Assembly (NCBI RefSeq): GCF_019649055.1
Contig: NW_026570406.1
Location: 1 to 64,000, forward strand
From: Paramacrobiotus metropolitanus
Lineage: Eukaryota > Tardigrada > Eutardigrada > Parachela > Macrobiotidae
Length of the DNA: 64,000 nt
Reading direction: 5' to 3'
The notes below the pieces were generated by a model that had not been told where the DNA came from, ran no database searches, and saw nothing but the letters and a program-made list of their open reading frames with translations. This document shows positions 22,001 to 32,154 of this stretch, in pieces. Position 1 is the first letter of the stretch. Every line of letters starts with the position of its first letter. Position numbers and translations under genes: made by a program.

Positions 22001-24016
22001 ACCGAGATGGTAATTGTCATGCAGAGCACTGTGTCATCATCGCATCTTTTATTTACGCAAATTACCGCCATGAAAATTACAGTCCGCATTTTCGAGAATG
22101 TTCCAGATGAACGAAAAATGAATTGCGCTGGCGTATGACGGAGATCCCATGGCAGATACGTGAATAAAGAGGCTACAGCTGAAATGCATGGTTTTGTTGC
22201 AGATCTGGAATCACTGGCATATGTCCTGGTCTACTTCCTTAAAGGTCGCCTGCCCTGGCAGGGTATCTATGAGAAAGACACGTCCAAGAAGAACGCGATG
22301 ATCAGAGCACGCAAAGCTGAAGAAGCCGCGGAGAGCATCTGTTCTAACTGTCCTGCTGAATTTGCTCAGCTGCTACGATATTCACGGGCGCTCAAGTTCC
22401 ACGAAGAGCCGGATTACGTGTATCTCGTGCAGTTGTTCCGGGATCTCTTAGCCCGTATCCAGGCGCAAGAGCGAGCGCAGGCCCTGGCGCACGCCCAACC
22501 GGTAGCCGCGGCGCTGGTTGGATCCTGGACGGAAACTCATACCGAGACAGCAACCAATAACACGTCGAGCGATAGCAAAGACTCCGGCAACCATTCCATC
22601 GGGGAAGGGGCCAGGCAGTTGGCGGAGATCCCTGATGAGGATGCGGCACCGTCCGCGACCCAGGTCATCGTGGCAACCACCTTCGATTGGGTGGGAAAGG
22701 ATTTGAAGATCCGCAAAGAACCCAACCGGCATCCCATCTTACCACGCGTTGATTCCCCGAAAAAAGCCAGCGTCCCGTCGCTGCGCCTGGAGCTGGTGCA
22801 ATCGCCGGTACCGCGGCAGGAGCAGTTAGGGCGTCTTCTCAACGCCCAACGCCAGTCCGCGCACCAGCTAACCATCAACAGTAATCACTCTCCCAGCCAT
22901 TCTCGTTTCGCTCAGCCGCCACCCCTCCGGCATTCTCCTTCAGTACCGTCTGCTTTTGTCAACAGCCAGCTGTGGCCGGACACCAAGCTCGCTGATACCA
23001 ATCTCTCGCCCAGCAACGGCGATACCGCGGCGAAATACTCGGATGGCAGTGGTCGGACGGCCGATCAGCAGCCGACAGTGCCGATAGCCCAGTCGGTTAT
23101 ATCGGCCGAATCCACACTCTCCATCTCGGTTATCTTGTCCACGGACGCTGATGCGCAGCAATGCTTATCGGGCGATATACGAAATTCTAACGAATTACTA
23201 AGCGACGATTACACCGGTGAAGCCAAACCGTCGCTGTCGCCTTCACATGGCCAACCCACAACCTCGTTGAATATTACGCCGGTAGGTGCGGTGAGGCCGC
23301 ATCCTTCACAGCAGCCTCAGTTAGAACTACCCATTGACCAGTCCTTGCCGTCGCCATTTAGCACCCAACGGACACGAAAAGTCTCGGTGTTTTTCCGTCC
23401 TACAACGACATCATTACCGAAACCGGATGTTGCAACCGGCAGTCTGTCACATGAAGATAATTTATCGTTGACTAACGATCAGCTTTCGCTGCTTTCCCTG
23501 GACGTCCCGGTAACGCAGTTCACGGAATCATCCGGCAAGCATTCGGAGTTTACTCATTCACAGAAAGCAGAATATAAGTCCGCATCACCAGTCCGCGGCC
23601 AAAAGCCCGATGTGCCCAGTGGCAAAACACCGGTTGCAGTGTCAGGCAAACAGAACAGCCAACCACCGTCATCGCGACAGGCCGTGGCTACCGTGACGTC
23701 ACCGAAATCCGCTAACCGAACAGCAGGCTCGTTGGCGACGGCACGCTCCCGCTTAAGCAGTCCGAATACGGGTGTCACATTTGCACGAGCGGGATTACGG
23801 TATGGCAGCGGAGATGTCAGACAGCCGGAGACGCCACGGGCCGACAATTTCCGGGCGTCGATGTCTGGCGTAAAGCAGCGCAGTAATGCCGCGGCAGGAA
23901 GTGCACCGTCCCCGAAGAACGCCGTAATCAATCATCCATCCGCCGGGGCCAATACGACACTAAACCGTATTTACCCAACTGGTAAGCAGCATCATATCAC
24001 GAGGGTTTTAATATAA
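19092..24016 (+). CDS. CK1/VRK-superfamily Ser/Thr protein kinase with long Ser/Pro-rich tail
   Basis: Four exons, 19092-19694, 21307-21502, 21854-22009 and 22203-24016, join in consistent phases (0, 1, 1) into a 922-residue protein. About 115 disordered Ser/Pro/His-rich residues precede the kinase domain. The Gly loop is IGEAFAKGGFGEVRYG and the lysine is in RFAVKVES. The catalytic loop is IVHGDVKGENFL, the metal-binding motif is IVDFGLSQ, and the activation segment is GTPRYMSISAHNG. The next motif, SYRDDLESL, is rebuilt exactly across the last intron, which supports that join. HGD in place of HRD recalls VRK kinases, while AHNG and DDLESL are typical of the CK1 superfamily. The roughly 500-residue C-terminal tail is low-complexity. 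All catalytic residues expected of an active kinase are present. The substrate is unknown. A possible further donor (ACTG|GTAAGC near 23982) could extend the tail. Confidence 0.87.
19885..20440. repeat. TTAA-family dispersed repeat in kinase intron 1
   Basis: It contains the family landmarks: CAACATCCGGTTGCGGAG, a GTTTAAACGCACTG.TGTACCAAAAG block, then an inverse arm with CGCGCACAAACGGTTCTCA and a terminus reading CATGTACCGTGCCATTTCCC. The copy is diverged and its TTAA ends are not clear. Confidence 0.6.
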
Positions 24017-24189
24017 GTACTAGTACAGCACTCGCATGCTGCTTCTCTGATAAACATATTAGGGCTTTGCAGGTGTTGCTACAAGTTTTTCTTTGGATGC
24101 TTTTTTTCGCCTTCAAACATTATTGTATTGTACAATATTTGTCATACGCTCGGAAGTGTTTGTTTTCATAACGCAGTCGAATAACGTAC

Positions 24190-24638
24190 ATGGTTAATGC
24201 CGATGCAGATGTCAAAGTGGATGATGAACCGGTGATCCTGTCATCTGCCAGTTGTTTTGGCTGGTTGCAACGTCGCACTCGTTGCGGCGTTAAGAGCAAA
24301 CGGCGTGCTCGTATCTCCTCGGATAGTTCCGTGCCGTCCATGCACTCTGTGCAGCCGTTCTCCGCTTTTCCTATGCGCGTCCCCATTCCCAGTGCGTCGA
24401 TTATGACCAGCAGCACTATTGCCACCAGTGATATACAGCCAGTCAATAATCTGACGGAAAAAAGTGCAACACTTCCCAACACACCGTTAAATACAAGGGT
24501 GGCCACTAAATGGCACTAACCGAGCTACATCCGCCCACCAAAGCGCTAAAGCAAAAACTGGAGCTCCCAGTTCCTCAGTACTCTATCAAACGGGGAACGG
24601 CAGATCGCCATGTGTTACGGGCGATCCCTTTGCGTTAG
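24190..24638 (+). CDS. Uncharacterised frames downstream of the kinase
   Basis: A 109-codon frame (24190-24519) rich in Ser, Pro and Arg includes SSASCFGWLQRRTRCG. A 42-codon frame (24510-24638) overlaps its end and reads MALTELHPPTKALKQKLELP. The first is similar in composition to the kinase tail and might be an additional terminal exon. However, the phases of the visible acceptors (24073 and 24177) do not join it to the kinase frame. The minus strand of the same stretch is also open. No family is recognised for either frame. Confidence 0.27.
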
Positions 24639-24731
24639 ACGCCCCGCCAAAAGTGGTTAGCTAACTCGGACAGATGATACGTCAGGAGCCGGGCCTGATA
24701 TGGGCGTCAGCGGTTCAGCATCGAAACCCAA

Positions 24732-24850
24732 CGTGGAAATGCGGCCGCTGTCATGGGAACAGCACCAGCACTGGCTAATTTGGATGAAATATTCTGTATA
24801 ATTCAGTCGCCTATTTCTGCTGTCTGCCGAAGCTGTGGAATCTGCACATC
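24732..24850 (+). other. Second copy of the QRG..AA..MGT segment
   Basis: The frame QRGNAAAVMGTAPALANLDE followed by IFCIIQSP parallels the TF-A intron segment at 5353-5457. The surrounding DNA is not otherwise similar. It lies about 110 bp after the 42-codon frame and may be the next piece of the same unknown gene. No splice structure could be settled. Confidence 0.38.
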
Positions 24851-25414
24851 TTTTGAACAGTGATAGAAAATTGTGACTTCTGTATACCGCTACTCGGAAT
24901 AAAATACACAAAACGTTAAGTATGTACTAGACCGAATCCTGTATGCACTGTGCTGATATCTGTTGTACCGATTACTGAAATATGATTGGCTAGTGGGAGT
25001 TAAAGAGAAAGCGCATCTTTAACTTATAGAGCCGTTAGTGGAGAACCCTTAGTAAGCGTGTTTTTAGTAGCTTTAGTTAGTGCTTGTTATAGGCTGTAAC
25101 TGTGTAACAGAGCGTTGCCGGCAAATTCCAGTGTACCAATTTTTAACGTCACAACAACTACTGCAATTTTCGATATCATTGACTTATAATAATTCCATGA
25201 TACAGACCCATTGTGGACTACGAAAATAACAGACCGCGAAAATGATCATAATAATGAAGGTCATATGATATGACCATATTCCTCACATAAACACGAACAT
25301 ATCTGTACCACACATTCAAAAACTAGAAATCATGGCACGAGAAAGGTGCGTATCGGGAAAACAGTGTACACGTAAAGAATACGCTGAGCGAAATACCAAA
25401 TTAGTGGATAACAT
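24851..25414. other. Intergenic between kinase and ferritin
   Basis: AT-rich. It holds the 3' flank of the ferritin gene. A clear minus-strand poly(A) signal was not identified by eye. Confidence 0.3.
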
Positions 25415-28400
25415 TTATGCAGATCCACCATCCAGAGTTTCCTGGTCAAACTGATATTCGCCCAAGCCAGGTCCAACTCGTTTCAGATTTGTAATGTGCT
25501 CCGAGATCTCCTTGATTGCCTTCACTTGCTCCTCAAGATACTCGGTTTCAATGAAGTCACACATCTGCAAAGTCGAATTCAGATTTCATGTCTGTTCAAC
25601 ATCATAACGCTGTTCACCGGATGTTCAGAAAGAACGCTGTAGATCTAACACCTTCCCTTCACCGCCATATTTCAGTTAAAGTTTTGGAAAGCGGAAAAGT
25701 GTTACGGTTTCGAAAATTAAATAGTAATCTTTCAGTTACCGTATACAGCAACCTGGAATGTGAACACTGAACATCTGCCTACGTGCGCTGCTGCGCATAT
25801 GCTTTTCATGAAAAGACTGACTGTAAATTGTAAAGTAGAACTGTAAAGTAGAGTTCGCTTGTTCAGTTGTTTTGTTCGACATAAACCTGAGTACGCTAAA
25901 GTATTTTATGTACCACGTAGGAGTATCACGAACCCAAATACAGTACGGATCACAAGCAAACCAAAAGCTGAAAATTTAATACGAGCATTGTACTACAGAA
26001 ATTACTGCACAGTACCTTTACCTAGTACAATACAGTACCAACAAATACATTGCATTAACAATGCGAAATTCATACTTCTATAGTTAAAACATTACTCACT
26101 TCTCAAACGGCATGAGAAATCAAGTACGAGAGTTTCGTAAACGGTCGAACCTGTCCCATGTCCGTATTTCAAGACTTAAACACTACAGTAGAGAGATGCA
26201 CGACAAGAAGCCGTATCAAGTTAATGATAAACGTCAATATGCATTTAATCTTCCGAAATCTTTTTTTTAATTCTGTGATGGCTAATAAATCGTTTCACAC
26301 ATATGGTATTTCTGTCATAAAGTTTTACCTGTGGATCACCGTGTTTATTAGCAATGCTGTGCAGTTCCAGCAAAGCCGTATTCACGCTCTTCTCCAGTTG
26401 CAATGCTGCAGACATAGCATCCAAACCGTTTCCCCATTCATCGCGCTCAGGCTTCTGAAATAAGCGAATTATTTTTAGACACGGGACACGTGTGCTCCAT
26501 AGAGCTTCGGCCAGTAGCCACTGACAGGCTCCCCAATGTAAATACGGAGGACCCAGTCCACGAACTCAGTGACGAACTGGGAATGTTAACTGAGTGTTGC
26601 AAAACACACCAACTACCAAGCCATAGCCACGACAAAACGGAAGGTGCACAATCAGACATAATATACCGGTTAACGGTTTCTTGTCATTAATTTTACTACA
26701 ATACAAAAAAAGCTGTAGCGGGGACCGGTGGTAAAAAGGTATGGTGTACGGAAGTTTACTATACATTTTTCGGTATACCTACAAGGCAGCGTGTCCAACG
26801 GCCAGCCGGGCTAAGACACCGGCCGGATCAGACAGGGTCTCACTTCTAACCGCCACTACAGTACTCGATTGCTAGGAGCGCCACTTCAGCAGTCCGCAAA
26901 CTGTAAACATCTTTTCCATGCACGCAAGTCAAATACAAAGTATTAACAAAAATCCGCAAAAGGCAAATAAACAAACTGATGGTGAGTCTTGTACGGTAAA
27001 TGTGGAGTTTCTGTAACCACCGTGAGAGCAACGTTTAGATGCCGGTACTGAACCAAAGTTCAAGATGATCTTGAAAGACTTGGTAATACTGCTGCGCATA
27101 GCAACGCTATCGAATATTCAAACTGATAAAATATATAAGATAATGTACTGACTATAATATCTTATAACGAATCAACACGACTGGCACACGATGTTCGAAC
27201 AATACATGCTATTAACGTTCGAAGAATAGATGCTGTTAATAAGGCTTAAAGTACCACACACACAGGGTACGGTACGGGTAAACGCACTCACAGACACATG
27301 ACTTAGCTCGTAGGACTGTCACCACTCACCAGATAGGTGTCGGTGTACTCGGTGCATATAAGTGATATAATCAGATCTTAGGGTACACATTCACAATGAG
27401 CAATGCTAATGTAATTTTTAAAGCAAACACTATATACAGTATTATAGTTAAAAAGCTAACCTTTTACATATTGCAAATTCCAACGTAAGTCACTTATCAC
27501 CTTTTAGCGCACTACAATGTAGGACTAAATGGTCGCATAGCCCCATACCCAGCATTCTGTACGCAACCGGTGCAGTGCACTTGTACGAAACGAATATTTT
27601 GAACACAATTGTACAGTGCACTGCGCTGCTTTCGTACTGAATGTGGAGATGTTGGGTATGCGACCATTTTGTCCTAAGCTGTATGTTGGATGTTTTAAAA
27701 CAAAAACAGAAAAGCATTTCCTGGACCGCTTTCGAAATTGTAAAATGGCAATGAAGAGTAAAGCTGCAAAATAAAACCTGCAGGGACTAATTACTTTTTA
27801 AAAAAGACTCCAGTTCACAAGAAAATCTGATGCGAAACCGAGGACGACCTTGTATGTCATAATACTTTAGCGGGCAGAATATCGACTGCACTGTGATCTC
27901 AGTCTTACTGTAGCAATAAACATCACTTCCATAACTAAATGTACACACAATAAATGACACGCCTTGCAAGAACTCCTACTGTAGTAGTCTTAAAGTCTCA
28001 CGTCTATCAAGCAAGAAACTAACCTTGATGTCAGCCAGCACGATTCTACCACCACGCATATTCTGGTACTTCATCAGTTTCTGAGCGTGCTCCCGTTCTT
28101 CATGGCTGTGCTTCTGGAAGAACTTTGCGAATCCCTTCAGGGCCACGTCATCCCGATCGAAATACTCGGCCTACGAGACGGCAAGCTGTAAAGCGGCAGC
28201 TGATAGTTTACATTACTCGATTGCTTCGAGCGAGTCTGCAAAGCGTGATTTTTGCCACCAAGTCATCCGGAGACTCACCATAGAAAGATAAGTATACGAA
28301 GCGTACAGTTCCATATTGATCTGCCTATTGACGGCGGCCTGCAAAAACCAATTCGTTTCAATATAAAATGAATTCTTTATCTGGTGCTCAGAAATCTGGC

Positions 28401-28508
28401 AAAAACCGATCCGACAGAAGAGTCGGAGGTTCATGGAAAACATAAACGTACTTCGCTTTCGGCATGGTAATTTTGGCGGACCGCACTGACGTATCCTGGA
28501 TTGGTCAT
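25415..28508 (-). CDS. Ferritin heavy-chain-type subunit
   Basis: Five exons on the minus strand, 28508-28452, 28338-28279, 28170-28024, 26454-26329 and 25564-25415, all join in phase 0 with GT/AG borders. They give 179 residues, normal for a cytosolic ferritin subunit. The protein starts [19 protein letters not shown] and continues [20 protein letters not shown]; there is no signal peptide. Ferroxidase residues are all present: Glu and Tyr in [11 protein letters not shown], Glu-Glu and His in [11 protein letters not shown], Glu in LQLEKSV, and Gln in [22 protein letters not shown] and [10 protein letters not shown] are family hallmarks. The product would oxidise Fe(II) and store iron in a 24-subunit shell. 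Similarity is unmistakable. I saw no iron-responsive-element hairpin in about 240 nt upstream of the ATG, but an upstream 5' UTR exon could hide one. Confidence 0.97.
27521..27675. mobile_element. Small foldback MITE in ferritin intron 3
   Basis: AGGACTAAATGGTCGCATAG near the left end is matched in inverse by CTATGCGACCATTT-like sequence ending TGTCCT on the right. The inverted similarity extends inward through a CAGTGCACTTGTAC block. The length is about 155 bp with no coding capacity. It lies between the third and fourth ferritin exons and leaves the splice sites intact. Confidence 0.65.
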
Positions 28509-29719
28509 TTTTGGGAATCGCAGCACACTGAAGAACCTAATAGACTTCTACCAGTATATCAAATCTCGAAGAAAATTTGCTGAAAACGAAGTTTTTATGA
28601 AGAGACTGCAGTAGTGTCGCTTATTAATGGCGGAGACGGCTGACAGAGCACATAAGTACTTATAGATGTAATTAACTAATTATCACATGCTCCATCGTCC
28701 ATCACGTGAGGCCGTGGGTCGGATAAACACGCGTTGCCTGTCCGCGGCACATTTCAGTTCTACGAATAGTTTAATCATTTATCTGATTATGAATACCAAT
28801 AAATTAACTTCGTACAATTACGAGAGACAAGCACAGTAGTAACAAGTGACAGTACTGATGATACTGTGTATTGTCATTGTGATTTAGAACAGGTTTACCT
28901 GATGGATAAGAGTACCTGTGCTTCACGGAAGAAATCTGAAAAGGTGAATAATTTAAAATTTGATATAAATCAATCAACATAACTCGGATGCGTGGAATTA
29001 ACAAGTCAAGCAGCTGTTATGCTAATAATTATTATAAGGTCACAGCTATACTACAAATGTGTATACCGATAGCCGATTTGTATGCGATTGTTATTAGATA
29101 GACTACCAGAGGACTTGACCAGAAGCAGACTGATGAGGACGTCACTAACTGCACGAGTTTATATTAGCCCAGAAAATAAAGATTTAAACAAATGAACTGA
29201 GTCTGCTGATTGTAAAATCTGATCGCTGGTTGCTTGTTACACGTGCGACAGATCGTATTCCGCATAGAACTGTAACAATAATAATATGACGGGCGATAAC
29301 GCATCAGTTACTTAATTGAATGAATTATAATAAAATAGAAAAGTTCTGCGTCAAAAAGGTATTTATCGGCTTGCTTTAAGAATTCTTTATACGATATAGG
29401 AGTCAGTAGGACTACCAACAGTTGATTTTCAAAACTTTATTGCTCTAATGAACTGGGTCTGGCCAATCATCAGACCACAGTTAGGCCCGATCAAATTTCA
29501 ATTTAAAGGGTTTTCAGCGATTTTGCGCTAGCTGCTACCATCCTTTTCCGGTACTGCTGACCTTTGTGTTTTGCTACCACCTGTGGTCAGAAGAGCCCAG
29601 CTGAATGACCGCAGCTGACCGTTAGCAAAAGCACCATTGAAATGCAAGACCCATGTCAGTCGACCCTATTCTGACCAGGAGCACAAAATTCAAGTGGACC
29701 CCTTCCACCCTGTACCAAC
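28509..29719. other. Upstream region of ferritin, no supported gene
   Basis: AT-rich. It should contain the ferritin promoter and any 5' UTR exon, but no specific element could be supported. A CTGATGAGGACGTC string near 29127 was considered as a ribozyme core and rejected. Confidence 0.35.
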
Positions 29720-30360
29720 TTAAGGGGAGTGGCCCGGTACATGCATGGCACCAAACTGGTGTACATGGACGTAAACTTTCCTTTTAGCGCACTCCCAAAC
29801 AGTTCTACGCTTCGTTTTATAACATTCTGTAGCCAGATGATTTGAACACATAAGCAAAAAAAAACCGTTTGCGCGAGCAGCATTCGGTTCGGTAGTTATG
29901 GAACTTATGGCTGTAAAAAAATTCCAAAAAGTTTAAATGCATTCGGGTGTACCAAAAGTCTCGTTATCAACCAATCTTCGCCAAATTTGCACGAAAACGC
30001 ACATAAGCTTGAAAGTCATTTTTACACCGAACCACAGTTCTAGCATTCTTTGAAATTATAAAATCATTTTTAAAATTTTTGAAATTCATAAACTATCTTC
30101 ACACTTACATGGTTTTCTGTGCAAAACTTAAAGAAAATCGGTCGATAACGAGACTTTTGATACACCTAAATGCATTTAAACTTTTTGGAATTTTGTACAG
30201 TAATAACTCTCGATCCGGATGCTGTGCGCACGAACGGTCTCCACGCCAATGTGTACAAATCATCCGGCTACAGATTGTCATAAAACAAAGCAGAGAAGTG
30301 TTTAGAAGTGCGTTGAAGGAAGTTTTCGTCCATGTACACCACTTCGGTACCATGTACCAT
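29720..30360. mobile_element. Foldback copy of the TTAA-ended family
   Basis: It starts TTAAGGGGAGTGGCCCGGTA. The left half includes CAGCATTCGGTTCGGTAG and GTTTAAATGCATTCGGGTGT. The right half repeats the same blocks in inverse order: ACCTAAATGCATTTAAACTT, CGATCCGGATGCTGTGCGCA, then ACTTCGGTACCATGTACC. The right terminal CCACTTCCCTTAA is missing, so this copy is truncated on the right. Confidence 0.7.
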
Positions 30361-32154
30361 GTATCCAACCAATACGACAATAAAGGCTGACAGACATCTA
30401 CATTATTTTCTGCTTTTGCATGTGCAGCATAAAGGATGAAATCCTCCACGACGTCCAAATCACAGGGGATCACCAGCACATCGGTGAATAGTGAGAAAAT
30501 TGCTGCATACAGTATCTGTAAATTCCTGTTTACGGTTCCGATATTCATTGTTCGTCGGCTACACACCGCTTGGTTATATCAGCTGCGTAAGCGTGAAAGT
30601 ATTAAATTATGTCCTCAACTTTGTAAACGTAAATATTTGTTTTGAACTTTATACTCGTTAAAGTATTTGCATTAACCATGTTCTATGGAGAGAATGTTTA
30701 AGTTTGGACAACATTAAACAGGTGACTGAGCTGGACAAATAAAGAGTGAAATGTCAAACTTTATGTAGAATGAAATAACGAACTTTAATCAGAAAGGTAA
30801 CAACGGATCGGGGAACGAAACACGAAACATGAAGCGTGAAGAAAAACTTGAGAATTCTTGAAAATCTGCAACAGGAAACACTCAAGCTTGCGATATCGAA
30901 CAATGAAACATGGAACAATGAAACACTGAAAATAAATCATAAAGCATACGGATCGGAACAATAAACGTGAAGAAAAACTCTAGGAAATCTGGTAAATCTG
31001 CAAACAGGAAACACCGAAGCTTTGCGATTCGAACCATGCAAAATGAAACAATTCATGTGCACGTCAAAGACTTGTCAGCCAAATGCCTATGTAAACTGGC
31101 TGATGCAGCTATTCATTTGCGACATCAGCGACCGCTGAGGAATGTTGCAAACGGTCATTACAAACGGTCTGGATTCAAGTTACAAATGTTATAAATCGTC
31201 TAGGTTCAAGACCGCACTCTTTTACCCGGTGCATTATCGAACTGGATGCACAATTCAGGCATTTAAAACACTAGGAACCCTGTCATCATTTACTGAGACC
31301 AGGAACTCCTGTCATGTGTGTGTCGCGGATTTTGCTTAGTGTCTTATGATTTTTTGGATAAAAGTCATAAAACTGTAGGTAATTGCACATGGGGACGACC
31401 ACAGAAAATTGTTCGCTATATGGATTGTGCAGCAGCAGAACTGATTATCGAAAGTATAAACTTCGATAACGTTTAGGACGTGAGTTTCATGTTTCATGGT
31501 ATTCCGAGTTTTACTTAAATGTTCCGCATTCTTAGTTTCGTACTAATTTTATTGGAGCGAATTAGGTGAACTAAGTGGAAGCAGAACAAATCAGTCAAGA
31601 GATATTTGTGCTCCAGGTGAATCAGCAGTTTAAATGGACCCGCTTACGGAAGCGGCGCAAGCAAGAACTTGTGGAGGATGCGTATCGAGTTATTGTTTTG
31701 TAAAATGGCTGAACCAACTTATCGTTAAGTCGCTTTTCATTTTCTACGCTAATTGGTAAATGTCTGTTTTTCGAAAAAAATTTGCAGAATTATGCAGAAT
31801 TCGTGCTTGGTCGTAGTGCTGATGCTAACTAACCTATACATTGTTTGATTTGAGTATCGTTACTGTAAATTGTATTGCATATCCGACAAATTAACGCAGT
31901 TCGTAATTTTCTATCTGGCGCTGTGCATAACCGCACAATTTGATTTTCTGAGCTGCTTGTGTCTGCAAACTGCAATGCAATATCCTGCGATGTCCACTAC
32001 GTAAAACAGAACAAATATCTGTTTTCAACGAAAATTTGATTTCAAGATTTTGACGGGTATAATTTTCTCTAAGATACGACTTATTGAATTTACATGGTAT
32101 AGTCAATTTATATACCAAAAGACAGGAAATAACAAGATCCAATAATGATATGCA
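30361..32154. other. Intergenic, no supported gene
   Basis: AT-rich with short frames only. A diverged direct repeat of roughly 160 bp occurs at about 30780-31100, where blocks such as GAAAACTTGAGAATTCTTGA and GAAAAACTCTAGGAAATCTG recur with CAACAGGAAACAC. No gene call is justified. Confidence 0.35.

Noticed and set aside
22160-22202. Extending the last kinase exon upstream to 22160
   Set aside because: That frame cannot be joined in phase to the preceding exon. The acceptor at 22202 restores the conserved YRDDLESL motif exactly.
28509-28760. Iron-responsive element in the ferritin 5' region
   Set aside because: CAGTG strings exist on the minus strand, but their flanks do not pair and the bulged C is missing. 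A distant 5' UTR exon could still contain one.
29120-29160. CTGATGAGGACGTC as a hammerhead ribozyme core
   Set aside because: The required stem II partner and downstream GAAA are absent and no closing helices could be drawn.
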